Source: GCA-002727735 sp036159515 (GTDB lineage Bacteria > Bacteroidota > Bacteroidia > Flavobacteriales_D > Parvicellaceae). From it: a DNA stretch of 33,344 nucleotides. Where the stretch lies: the NCBI GenBank assembly GCA_036159515.1, contig JAYYEV010000024.1:1-33344 (forward strand), given 5' to 3'. The notes below the pieces were generated by a model that saw only the letters and a program-made list of their open reading frames with translations, was not told the origin of the DNA and did no database searches. Within the stretch, counting starts at the first letter, position 1. Every line of letters starts with the position of its first letter. Both the position numbers and the translations under genes were made by a program. This document shows, piece after piece, positions 18,478 to 26,504 of the stretch.

Positions 18478-18967
18478 AAGTAACATTAAGGTAGGTGTGA
18501 TAATGGGTTCTGATTCCGATTATCCGATTATGAAAGAAGCCGTGAAAATTTTAAATGAATTTGAAATTGATTATGAATCAACTATTGTTTCTGCGCATAG
18601 AACACCTGAAAGACTAGTTGAATATGCAAATACTGCATATGAAAGAGGGATAAGAGTAGTTATTGCAGGAGCTGGAGGAGCTGCACATCTCCCTGGAATG
18701 GTGGCTTCAATTACAACACTTCCAGTAATTGGAGTTCCTATAAAGTCATCCAATTCTATTGATGGTTGGGACTCTGTTTTATCCATTTTGCAGATGCCTG
18801 GTGGTGTACCTGTAGCTACTGTTGCTCTTAACGGCGCAAAAAATGCTGGATTATTAGCCATTCAAATTCTATCAACCGCTGATGAAAGATTAATTGAAAA
18901 ATTGAAATCTTACAAAGAAGAATTAAAAAACCAAGTATTAAAAAAGGTAGAAAAAGGATTGGAATAA
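18470..18967 (+). CDS. purE: N5-carboxyaminoimidazole ribonucleotide mutase PurE
   Basis: Class I PurE of 165 residues, converting N5-CAIR to CAIR in purine synthesis. It shows GSDSDYPIM near the N-terminus, the SAHRTPERL motif with the catalytic histidine, and AGAGGAAHLPGMVAS. Its start lies within the end of purK, so the two enzymes of consecutive steps are translationally coupled. Confidence 0.96.
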   Translation: MTKSNIKVGVIMGSDSDYPIMKEAVKILNEFEIDYESTIVSAHRTPERLVEYANTAYERGIRVVIAGAGGAAHLPGMVASITTLPVIGVPIKSSNSIDGWDSVLSILQMPGGVPVATVALNGAKNAGLLAIQILSTADERLIEKLKSYKEELKNQVLKKVEKGLE

Positions 18968-19001
18968 TTTAAATTACACTTAGAGATGTTGAAATAATAT
19001 T

Positions 19002-19009
19002 TAAATTTG
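19002..19009 (+). promoter_or_regulatory. Candidate -7 box before the BatA-type gene
   Basis: TAAATTTG matches TAnnTTTG and ends 7 bases before the ATG at 19017, implying a leaderless or nearly leaderless transcript. No convincing -33 box. Confidence 0.45.
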
Positions 19010-19016
19010 TCCTTTG

Positions 19017-21053
19017 ATGAATTTTCAGTATCCTCAATTTCTTTGGGCCCTTTCTTTAGTCATCATTCCTATTTTAATCCACCTATTTAATTTACAGCGA
19101 TACAAAACGCTTTACTTTTCAGACCTCACATTACTTAGGAATATCCAAATAGAATCTAAAAAAAGATCTCAAATAAAAAATTTTCTTTTACTTATTTGTA
19201 GGATTTTATTGATCTCATTTTTGGTTATTGCTTTCTGTAAACCTATTTCAAGACCTAATAATAACTCTACTAGTCTAGCATCTCCAATAATAGGTGTTTA
19301 TCTTGATAATTCGTATTCGATGTCAAGCACAAATGACAACCAAAGTCTTTTGGATATAGCAAAAAGTGATGCCATTCATCTTGTCAACTCCTGTTCTAAT
19401 GAAACTAGATTTTATATTCTAACTAATGATAAATCCACAAATAAAATTTATTCATTAGAAAAAGAACAAGCAAAAAATCATATTCAAAACGCCACTTTGA
19501 CAAGTGCAAATATGAAATTAAACCAACTTATTTTAAATCAAAAAGAACAATTTAATAATAACCCAATATATTCTTATTGGTTTACTGATTTACAAAAAAA
19601 TCAATTTTACCCTGAAAGCAAATTACAAATTCCTGATTCTTCACAATTTTTAGTATCACTTTATCAAAGTGACAACATGTACAATATTTCTATTGACTCT
19701 GTTTGGTTTAAAGAGAGAGATAGAAAAATTTTGGTTGAAGACGAAGTTTTTGTATTGATTAAGAATTGGAATGATATAAGAAGTGAAATTCAACTAAAAT
19801 TGATTATAAATGAGAGTGAAATAATCACTCAAAAGTTAGTTAGTCTTGAAAAATATGAAGAAAAAACCGTTTCAATTAAATATATTTTAAAAAAACATGG
19901 TATAAAAAAGGGAGAACTTTTCATAAACGATGGGAGCTACAACGAACTAAAATATGATGACAAATTAACATTTACATATGCTACTGATGACCAATACAAA
20001 ATTAAATACCTATACCTAGATTCTAACTATAATGAATATGCGTTTAAATCTTTGTTTAGTACATTAAATGAAGTATCCTTTGAATCCGTCAATATCTCCA
20101 ATGGTTTCAATGAAAATGATTTTGTCGGAAACCTAATTATAATGGATGAAATTGAAAGTATCCCCTTAAATATGTTCCAACAACTTAAAGATCAACATAT
20201 TGTATTAATTCCACCAACTCAAAACAAAAGTCTTGAGCGTACCAATTTATTCCTAAGATCATACGGACTTTCACTTAATCGAAAAAAAACTGCAACTAAC
20301 AGATTAAGCGAAAAGAATTTACTTTCGTCTTTTTTCAAGAATGTGTTCAAGGATATAGATCAAAATATTGACCTTCCTAAGTTTAAAACAGGCTATGAGA
20401 TTAAATCTGAAAATAATGTTAGAAGCTTGATGAAATTCGAAAATGATGACGATTTTTTAATCGAAAGAATCCAAAACAACAAGACACTATACTTATTTAA
20501 TTCTTCTTTTCGATTCAAAAACAGCAACATAACAAGTCATGCAATTTTTGTTCCTATGTTTCTTAAAATTAAAGAGAATACATCTGTTAATCAGGACTTA
20601 TATTATCAAATTGATCATATAAAACCCATTAAAATCAAACAAGACTTTAAACCAACAAAAATCATCGTTTCTGATCCAAATAATAAATTTTCAATACATC
20701 CTACTACAAAATTAGTAAACGGATCACCTACTCTATATTTAAATAATGTATTAGAAAAAGAAGGATTATATTACATTAAAAATAAAGATTCTGTGATCAA
20801 AATGATATCACTTAACAGCAATAGAAAAGAATCTGAAATAACATCTTTTCAATTTAATGATTTCAATTCCTCATTAGAAAAATATGATCAAAATTCATTA
20901 TTCAAACTTCTAAGATCAAATCAGATTGATAATAAAAGAGAAGATTTTACGATGCAAAGTCAAAAAGACTACTGGATTTATTTTATTGTCCTCGCACTAA
21001 TATTTATTATTTTAGAAATTCTAATCATAAGATACTATGAAAAACCCGTCTGA
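19017..21053 (+). CDS. BatA-type vWA membrane protein
   Basis: Protein of 678 residues. The N-terminus is the BatA N-terminal domain: a helix (about 8-23, WALSLVIIPILIHLF), a basic loop, and a second helix (about 56-74). A von Willebrand A-like domain with the MIDAS motif D97-N-S-Y-S follows, then a long beta-rich part, and a C-terminal transmembrane helix (about 657-671). Bat proteins were first linked to aerotolerance in Bacteroides; the true activity here is unknown. The TTG at 19014 would add one residue and ATG at 19017 is preferred. The end overlaps the dihydroorotase-like gene by 17 bases. It has the same architecture as the 11030-13096 protein but limited obvious sequence similarity. 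Confidence 0.8.
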   Translation: MNFQYPQFLWALSLVIIPILIHLFNLQRYKTLYFSDLTLLRNIQIESKKRSQIKNFLLLICRILLISFLVIAFCKPISRPNNNSTSLASPIIGVYLDNSYSMSSTNDNQSLLDIAKSDAIHLVNSCSNETRFYILTNDKSTNKIYSLEKEQAKNHIQNATLTSANMKLNQLILNQKEQFNNNPIYSYWFTDLQKNQFYPESKLQIPDSSQFLVSLYQSDNMYNISIDSVWFKERDRKILVEDEVFVLIKNWNDIRSEIQLKLIINESEIITQKLVSLEKYEEKTVSIKYILKKHGIKKGELFINDGSYNELKYDDKLTFTYATDDQYKIKYLYLDSNYNEYAFKSLFSTLNEVSFESVNISNGFNENDFVGNLIIMDEIESIPLNMFQQLKDQHIVLIPPTQNKSLERTNLFLRSYGLSLNRKKTATNRLSEKNLLSSFFKNVFKDIDQNIDLPKFKTGYEIKSENNVRSLMKFENDDDFLIERIQNNKTLYLFNSSFRFKNSNITSHAIFVPMFLKIKENTSVNQDLYYQIDHIKPIKIKQDFKPTKIIVSDPNNKFSIHPTTKLVNGSPTLYLNNVLEKEGLYYIKNKDSVIKMISLNSNRKESEITSFQFNDFNSSLEKYDQNSLFKLLRSNQIDNKREDFTMQSQKDYWIYFIVLALIFIILEILIIRYYEKPV

Positions 21054-22317
21054 ATTCTTAGTTAAAAAAGTAACGGTTATTGACCCAAATTCACCATTCA
21101 ATAAAAAGAAAGTTGATATTCTTATTTCAAATGGCACCATCCAAGAAATATCAAGCAAAATAGCACCTAAAAAAGGCATTAAAATAGTTGATATTGACAA
21201 GGGTTACGTATGTCCTGGTCTATTTGACTTTTCAGCAGATTTCCAAGAACCTGGAAATGAACAAAGGGAAACCATAAGTTCTGGAATTGAAGCTGCTAAA
21301 AATGGGGGGTTTACTGGTGTTGGATTGCAACCCACTTTACATCCAGCTAGAGATACGTTGAGTGAAATTTCATACTGTAAAGAAAAATCGAATGGAACTC
21401 CTTTGGAAATATTCCCATATGGAACAATTTCAAAAAACGGAGATGGAGAGGAGTTGTCAGAAATGTATGATATGTATACCGGCGGAGCATTAGCTTTTAC
21501 TGATCATCTAAAACCTGTTCAACATGCAGGATTAATGTCAAGAGCGCTACTCTACGCAAAAAATTTCAATGGCTTAGTTATTAGCAATCCTTATGATAAA
21601 AGTATATCTCCAACAGGACAAATGAACGAAGGTATTATTTCAACAACTATGGGACTAAATGGTATCCCTTCTATAGCAGAAGAGTTACAAGTAAATAGAG
21701 ACCTCACCCTAACCAAATACAATGAAGGAAAAATACACTTTAATGTTATCTCATGTAAAGAAAGTGTACTGCGAATTGCAGACTCTAAAAATGATAAATT
21801 AAACGTAAGTTGTGGTACATCTATCTATCATCTTATATTCAACGATGAAGATTTACAAAATTTTTCAGCTGATTTCAAAATGCTCCCTCCACTTAGGACT
21901 AAAGAAGATCAAATTGCATTAATTGAAGGTATTAAAAAAGGCATTATAGATGTAATCACTTCAAATCATCAACCATACGAAAACGAAATTAGGGAAGTGG
22001 AGTTCCCCATTTCTCCTATGGGTTGTATTGGTACTCAAATTGCATTTCCAATGGCATTGACCTATTTACTGGATGAATTAGATTTAGAAACTATTGTAAA
22101 AACCATGTCTATTAATCCAAGAACTATTTTACAGACTGATGTTCCTGTGATAAAAGAAGGATTTATGGCAAATTTAACTTTATTTGATACACATACAGAA
22201 TGGGAATTTGACAAGTCTACTAATTCTTCATTGAGTGAAAATACCCCCATGTTTGATACCACTCTTAAAGGAAAAGTACATGGAACTATTTTAGGCAATT
22301 ACTTTCATTTTAGTTAA
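21037..22317 (+). CDS. Dihydroorotase-like protein lacking catalytic residues
   Basis: Amidohydrolase-fold protein of 426 residues that aligns along its length with type I dihydroorotase (PGLFDFSADFQEPG, LPPLRTKEDQ, SPMGCIGTQIAFPMAL). The metal and catalytic residues appear lost: the HxH after PGLxD is S66/D68, the later metal histidines align with N184 and V237, and the catalytic aspartate of the DHAPH motif aligns with N310. Only the bridging-type D156 may remain. It is therefore probably not an active dihydroorotase. Similar degenerate PyrC homologues occur in Bacteroidetes and, as non-catalytic ATCase partners, in other bacteria. Start overlaps the BatA-type gene. Confidence 0.85.
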   Translation: MKNPSEFLVKKVTVIDPNSPFNKKKVDILISNGTIQEISSKIAPKKGIKIVDIDKGYVCPGLFDFSADFQEPGNEQRETISSGIEAAKNGGFTGVGLQPTLHPARDTLSEISYCKEKSNGTPLEIFPYGTISKNGDGEELSEMYDMYTGGALAFTDHLKPVQHAGLMSRALLYAKNFNGLVISNPYDKSISPTGQMNEGIISTTMGLNGIPSIAEELQVNRDLTLTKYNEGKIHFNVISCKESVLRIADSKNDKLNVSCGTSIYHLIFNDEDLQNFSADFKMLPPLRTKEDQIALIEGIKKGIIDVITSNHQPYENEIREVEFPISPMGCIGTQIAFPMALTYLLDELDLETIVKTMSINPRTILQTDVPVIKEGFMANLTLFDTHTEWEFDKSTNSSLSENTPMFDTTLKGKVHGTILGNYFHFS

Positions 22318-22336
22318 TCATATTTATTAAAAAGTT

Positions 22337-22344
22337 TACATTTG
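22337..22344 (+). promoter_or_regulatory. Candidate -7 box of the SRP RNA
   Basis: TACATTTG, an exact TAnnTTTG match, ends 6 bases before the predicted first base of the SRP RNA at 22350. This is the spacing expected for a -7 element, which makes the call stronger than for box matches alone. Confidence 0.6.
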
Positions 22345-22349
22345 CTTTT

Positions 22350-22445
22350 GGGCAAGTCTCATACGACCAGCTCCTGCTGAATCCCCCAGGATGGGAACAT
22401 AGCAAGGGTAAGCGGTTGTAGCGGTGCGATATGAGTAGCTTGCCC
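22350..22445 (+). ncRNA. ffs: Signal recognition particle RNA (4.5S type)
   Basis: About 96 bases with closing strands GGGCAAG (22350-22356) and CTTGCCC (22439-22445). The apical domain has the conserved SRP features: CCAGGATGGGAACATAGCAAGGGTA, given here as CCCCCAGGATGGGAACATAG (22383-22402) and CAAGGGTAAG (22403-22412), which form the asymmetric loop bound by Ffh and the GGAA-type tetraloop variant. A run of seven T follows at once, so the RNA's own stem likely ends transcription. It sits between the dihydroorotase-like and GNAT genes with its own promoter box. Confidence 0.9.
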
Positions 22446-22453
22446 TTTTTTTG
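22439..22453 (+). terminator. Probable intrinsic terminator of the SRP RNA
   Basis: The 3' strand CTTGCCC, pairing with the RNA's 5' end, is followed by TTTTTTTG. A GC-containing stem with a T-run is consistent with Rho-independent termination, though the stem is the SRP RNA itself. Confidence 0.5.
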
Positions 22454-22466
22454 TATCTTTTTTTTC

Positions 22467-22961
22467 ATGAAAACAGAAATTGCTTTCATGGAAGTAGTCA
22501 GTACTCACCAAATGAAGGAGCTTATCTTCCTTTCGTCATCTTTATTTGGAACTGATTATCACGAAAAAAATTATTTTGAACATTCTAAAAATGAGGTCAT
22601 ACTAACAGCTAGTTTTAAGAATAAATTAATTGGATTTTTAAAAATAATTTATGAAGGAGGAAACAGCTTAAAAATTGATTGTATTGGAGTTTCTAAAAAA
22701 TTCCAGCGGAAAGGAATTGCCACCAATTTACTTTCTTATTACTTTGAGCATCACCACAGCCACACGAATGATATTTATGCACTGGCTTGGAAGACTTCAA
22801 GCGGAATTCACGCTAAAAAATTATTTGAAAAATTTGAAATGAGAGCCATAAAAAATCTTGGTCGAATTTGGGAAAACGATTGTGAAAATAATTTCCAATG
22901 CCCTTTCAAATTGGGCACTTGTAATTGCAAGGCCATTTTATTTAAAAGAGATTCTATATAA
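22467..22961 (+). CDS. GNAT-family N-acetyltransferase
   Basis: Protein of 164 residues with the acetyl-CoA binding motif QRKGIATNLL (80-89) preceded by the strand IDCIGVS. An in-frame ATG at 22431 lies inside the SRP RNA and would prepend a phenylalanine-rich stretch coded by the T-run, so ATG 22467 is the better start; ATG at residue 8 is another option. Near the C-terminus four cysteines are spaced C-x5-C-x6-C-x-C, which could bind metal. Acceptor substrate unknown. No promoter is visible between the SRP RNA and this gene. Confidence 0.75.
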   Translation: MKTEIAFMEVVSTHQMKELIFLSSSLFGTDYHEKNYFEHSKNEVILTASFKNKLIGFLKIIYEGGNSLKIDCIGVSKKFQRKGIATNLLSYYFEHHHSHTNDIYALAWKTSSGIHAKKLFEKFEMRAIKNLGRIWENDCENNFQCPFKLGTCNCKAILFKRDSI

Positions 22962-22996
22962 ACTGAAAAAATTAACTTATTATACGTTTAGATGTT

Positions 22997-23004
22997 TATT
23001 TTTG
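22997..23004 (+). promoter_or_regulatory. Candidate -7 box for the transaldolase gene
   Basis: TATTTTTG matches TAnnTTTG and ends 13 bases before the ATG at 23018. A weak TTA-rich -33 region lies upstream. Confidence 0.45.
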
Positions 23005-23017
23005 AAAAAAAACAACT

Positions 23018-23674
23018 ATGAAATTTTTTATTGACACAGCAAATTTAGATCAAATACAGGAAGCTCAAGATTTAGGAATTTTGGATGGAGTAACCACAAA
23101 TCCCTCCTTAATGGCCAAGGAAGGTATTGCAGGGGAAAGCAATGTGATAAATCATTATAAGAAAATTTGTGAAATAGTTGATGGTGATGTAAGCGCAGAA
23201 GTGATATCAACTGATTTCGAAGGTATCATAAAAGAAGGTGAAGCATTAGCTAAATTACATAAAAACATAGTTGTAAAAGTTCCTATGATTAGAGACGGAG
23301 TTAAGGCCATAAAATATTTTTCAGATAAAGGAATTAAAACCAATTGTACTCTAATATTTTCAGCAGGACAAGCATTATTGGCGGCTAAGGCAGGTGCTAC
23401 TTATGTTTCCCCATTTATTGGACGTCTTGATGACATTAGTACTGATGGTATAGATCTTATTGCTCAAATAAGAGAAATCTACGACAATTACATGTTTGGC
23501 ACAGAGATTTTAGCAGCTTCCGTTAGACATCCGATGCATATTATACAATGTGCTGAAATAGGTGCAGATGTAATGACTGGGCCCTTGAGCGCAATTACTG
23601 CTCTTTTAAATCATCCTCTTACTGACAGTGGTCTTGCTAAGTTTTTAGCTGATTTTAAGAAAGTAAACGCATAA
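23018..23674 (+). CDS. Small transaldolase / fructose-6-phosphate aldolase family (TalC type)
   Basis: TIM-barrel enzyme of 218 residues of the short transaldolase class. It shows KFFIDTANLDQI, DGVTTNPSLM, the Schiff-base lysine in VVKVPM, TNCTLIFSAGQALLAAKAGA and SPFIGRLDD, then AASVRHPMH. Transaldolases move a dihydroxyacetone unit in the pentose phosphate pathway; close relatives act as fructose-6-phosphate aldolase, and sequence reading alone does not decide between them. One base separates its stop from the GTG of the next gene, so the two probably form an operon. Confidence 0.9.
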   Translation: MKFFIDTANLDQIQEAQDLGILDGVTTNPSLMAKEGIAGESNVINHYKKICEIVDGDVSAEVISTDFEGIIKEGEALAKLHKNIVVKVPMIRDGVKAIKYFSDKGIKTNCTLIFSAGQALLAAKAGATYVSPFIGRLDDISTDGIDLIAQIREIYDNYMFGTEILAASVRHPMHIIQCAEIGADVMTGPLSAITALLNHPLTDSGLAKFLADFKKVNA

Positions 23675-23675
23675 A

Positions 23676-24287
23676 GTGCTAATTGAGGTTCATCCTGACA
23701 ATGCTGATGATCGAAAAATAGAACAAATAGTTCATATTTTAGAAAACGATGGATTAATTGTAATCCCAACTGATACCATATACGCATTTGCAGTAAGCTT
23801 AAACAGTAAAAAAGGATTAGAAAAATTGGCAAAAATTAAGGATGTTAAACTCAAAAAATCTGAGTTTTCACTCATACTTAATAGCCTAAGTTCAATCTCA
23901 AACTACACAAAACCAATTGACAGAAGCATATTTAGAGTTATTAAAAATGCCATACCAGGTCCTTTTACATTTATTTTACAAGCTAATAATCAAGTTTCTA
24001 AACTTTTTGGATCTAACAAAAAAGAAGTAGGCATACGAATTCCCAATCACGGTTTAACTAGCTCAATAGTTGAAAAATTGAATCACCCTTTGGTTAGTTC
24101 AAGTGTACATGATCAAGACGAAATTATTCAGTACACAACTGATCCGTTTGCCATATTTGAACGTCATGAACATGAAGTAGATGCGGTAGTAGATTGTGGT
24201 TTTGGAAACAATGTAGCATCCACCATTGTGGATTGCCGAACGGATGAGCCTTCTATTTTGAGACAAGGTGCAGGCATAATTGATTAG
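23676..24287 (+). CDS. YciO-type Sua5/YrdC-domain protein
   Basis: Protein of 203 residues with a single YrdC domain: IPTDTIYAFAVSL, IKDVKLKKSEFSLIL, GPFTFILQAN, VGIRIPNHG and SSSVHDQDE. The canonical KxR(x)2 and STSAN motifs seen in the TsaC-like protein at 8529 are altered (SSSVH in place of STSAN), which fits the YciO subgroup. YciO may bind RNA or ATP, but its role is uncertain. GTG is the only sensible start, one base after the transaldolase stop. Confidence 0.82.
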   Translation: MLIEVHPDNADDRKIEQIVHILENDGLIVIPTDTIYAFAVSLNSKKGLEKLAKIKDVKLKKSEFSLILNSLSSISNYTKPIDRSIFRVIKNAIPGPFTFILQANNQVSKLFGSNKKEVGIRIPNHGLTSSIVEKLNHPLVSSSVHDQDEIIQYTTDPFAIFERHEHEVDAVVDCGFGNNVASTIVDCRTDEPSILRQGAGIID

Positions 24288-24368
24288 TTCAATTATCATC
24301 AAATTAATATGGATAACTTATTTGTAGGGCTTTAAGAAGAACTCTAAATATTTCTGTAATTAGTTCAC

Positions 24369-25601
24369 ATGGTTTTAAATTACATATGGATTGGATTCTT
24401 TTTAATTGCTTTTTTAGTAGCGTTATTTAAAACAATATTTTTACACGATTATGACGTTTTTTCAGCTATTATATCAAGTACGTTTGACTTAGCTACAACT
24501 TCATTTGAGATTGCTCTTGGGTTAACTGGAATTTTATGCTTGTGGATGGGTATAATGAATATCGGTGAGAAAGGTGGCGCAGTAAATGGGTTATCTAAAC
24601 TAGTTGGACCTTTTTTTAATCAACTCTTTCCTGAAATACCTAAAAATCATCCTTCAAGAGGGTCTATGATGCTAAATTTTTGTGCTAACATGTTGGGGCT
24701 TGACAATGCTGCCACCCCAATGGGACTAAAAGCTATGGATCAGTTACAAGAAATCAACCCCAACAAAGACACCGCTTCGAATGCGCAAATCATGTTTTTG
24801 GTGCTGAATACTTCGGGTCTAACTCTAATCCCAATTGCAGTCATGAATTATCGATTTCAATTTGGAGCTGAAAATCCAGCTGATATATTTATCCCCATTT
24901 TAATCTCCACTTTTATTGCCTCCTTAGGAGGTTTGATAACAGTCGCTATTATGCAGAAAATAAATTTATTCAATAGAATTATTTTAGCATACCTTGGAGG
25001 GATATCATTACTTATTTTTGGCAGCGTTTATTACTTTCAAAGTTTAGATCCTGCCACATTAAAATCAGTAAGTTCTCTAATAAGTAGTTTTATCTTATTT
25101 GGAATAATTTGTCTCTTTTTAATTCTGGGAGTTATAAAAAAAATTAATGTTTATAATTGCTTTATTGAGGGAGCAAAAAATGGTTTTAATATTGCCATCA
25201 AAATCATCCCTTTTCTAGTAGCTATTTTGGTAGGTGTAGGTGTTTTTAGAACATCTGGGGCGATGGATATACTCATTAGCGGCATCAGTTATGTTTTTTC
25301 TTTCTTCACTTCCGAACTTGCCTTTATTGACGCTTTACCTACAGCTTTGATGAAACCGCTAAGCGGATCAGGGGCCAGAGGTCTAATGCTTGAGTCGTTT
25401 AACCATTATGGAGTTGACAGTTTTGTAGCCAAGTTAACTTCTACTTTACAAGGTACCACAGACACGACTTTTTACATCATAGCAGTTTACTTTGGGGCTG
25501 TAAAAATTAAGAATACAAGATATGCCATAACAGCAGGATTAATTGCTGATTTAATTGGCATTGTAACAGCTATTATTGTGGGTTATATATTCTTTAGTTG
25601 A
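24369..25601 (+). CDS. Fused SpmA/SpmB nucleoside-recognition (Gate) domain membrane protein
   Basis: Integral membrane protein of 410 residues joining the two halves that are the separate SpmA and SpmB genes in Bacillus. The first half includes LCLWMGIMNIGEKGG, PSRGSMMLNFCANMLGLDNAATPMG and LNTSGLTLIP. The second has AIKIIPFLVAILVGVGVFRTSG, KPLSGSGARGLM and LQGTTDTTFYIIAVYFG. About ten hydrophobic segments are visible. The organism type does not sporulate, so the role is presumably transport; the substrate is unknown. The 3' end overlaps the convergent coaE by 19 bases. Confidence 0.85.
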   Translation: MVLNYIWIGFFLIAFLVALFKTIFLHDYDVFSAIISSTFDLATTSFEIALGLTGILCLWMGIMNIGEKGGAVNGLSKLVGPFFNQLFPEIPKNHPSRGSMMLNFCANMLGLDNAATPMGLKAMDQLQEINPNKDTASNAQIMFLVLNTSGLTLIPIAVMNYRFQFGAENPADIFIPILISTFIASLGGLITVAIMQKINLFNRIILAYLGGISLLIFGSVYYFQSLDPATLKSVSSLISSFILFGIICLFLILGVIKKINVYNCFIEGAKNGFNIAIKIIPFLVAILVGVGVFRTSGAMDILISGISYVFSFFTSELAFIDALPTALMKPLSGSGARGLMLESFNHYGVDSFVAKLTSTLQGTTDTTFYIIAVYFGAVKIKNTRYAITAGLIADLIGIVTAIIVGYIFFS

Positions 25602-26182
25602 TCTATTAGTTTATTATAAATAGATAATACTTGTTGTTTTAATTCCATTTTTCCGGAATTGTTTTCTATGATAAAATCCGCATATTGATTTCTGATCTCA
25701 TCCGATAGCTGGTTTTGAATCCTATTTTCTATATCTTCTAATGATAAATGATCTCTTTTTTTGATTCGTTTAATCTTTTGATCTCTTTTTGCATTTACAA
25801 CAATTAACTTATCCATTTCTTTGTAAGCGCCACTTTCTATCATAATTGCTGCTTCTTTTATAACAAACTTAGCATTACTGTTTTGACTTAGCCAGTTATT
25901 AAAATCAGTTCTTACCGCTGGATGTATTATCGAATTTAATTGTTTCAATTTCGATTCATTTTTAAAAACAATCTCTGCTATATATGAACGATTAAGTTGG
26001 TTATTGAGATAGGATCTTTCTCCAAACTCTTTTTTGATTGTACCAATAATAGAGTTGTCATGTTGCATCAAATACTTGGCTCTTTTATCAGAATCATACA
26101 CGGGTACACCCAGAACTGAAAAAAAACTAGATACAGTAGATTTTCCAGATCCAATTCCACCGGTTATACCGACTTTTAACAT
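25583..26182 (-). CDS. coaE: Dephospho-CoA kinase
   Basis: P-loop kinase of 199 residues that phosphorylates the ribose 3'-hydroxyl in the last step of coenzyme A synthesis. GITGGIGSGKSTV at the N-terminus is the Walker A motif, followed by DSDKRAKYLM, the HPAVR motif and VVNAKRDQKIKRIKKRD in the lid region. Last gene of a five-gene minus-strand operon, 5 bases after yajC. It overlaps the convergent SpmA/B gene by 19 bases. Confidence 0.95.
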   Translation of the reverse strand: MLKVGITGGIGSGKSTVSSFFSVLGVPVYDSDKRAKYLMQHDNSIIGTIKKEFGERSYLNNQLNRSYIAEIVFKNESKLKQLNSIIHPAVRTDFNNWLSQNSNAKFVIKEAAIMIESGAYKEMDKLIVVNAKRDQKIKRIKKRDHLSLEDIENRIQNQLSDEIRNQYADFIIENNSGKMELKQQVLSIYNKLIDQLKNI

Positions 26183-26187
26183 GTTAT

Positions 26188-26487
26188 TTACTTAACAATA
26201 GAAGATGAATTTGAAAAAACAAATTCCTTTTCCACTTTTAATTTCGTATTCGCATCTACTGAAATAGTGACAGTCGTATCACTTATTGAGACAATAGAAC
26301 CATGAATACCCCCTTGCGTAATTATTGTATCTCCTTTCTTAAGGTTAGAACGAAAATTCATCAATTCCTTTCTTTTCTTATTTTGGGGTCTTATCATGAA
26401 AAAATAAAAAATGGCGATAATAGCCACTAAAAATATAAGTTGAGAATATCCTCCTCCTTCTGGTGCTGCTTGTAATATGTATAACAT
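26188..26487 (-). CDS. yajC: Preprotein translocase accessory subunit YajC
   Basis: Protein of 99 residues with one transmembrane helix (about 17-32) ending in FFMIRPQNKKRKE, the YajC signature, then a small soluble domain with GDTIITQGGIHGSIVSI. YajC associates with SecDF at the Sec translocon. It lies between the DUF1573 gene (17 bases) and coaE (5 bases). In related genomes a YbbR-domain gene often sits between yajC and coaE; none is present here. Confidence 0.93.
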   Translation of the reverse strand: MLYILQAAPEGGGYSQLIFLVAIIAIFYFFMIRPQNKKRKELMNFRSNLKKGDTIITQGGIHGSIVSISDTTVTISVDANTKLKVEKEFVFSNSSSIVK

Positions 26488-26504
26488 TTATTATTTAATT
26501 TAAA

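Noticed and set aside
23847..23867. 7-bp inverted repeat AAACTCA/TGAGTTT in the YciO-type gene
   Set aside because: Length and composition are expected by chance in AT-rich coding DNA.
24369..25601. Evidence for sporulation from SpmA/SpmB similarity
   Set aside because: The fused family is common in non-sporulating Bacteroidetes, and no other sporulation gene is present.
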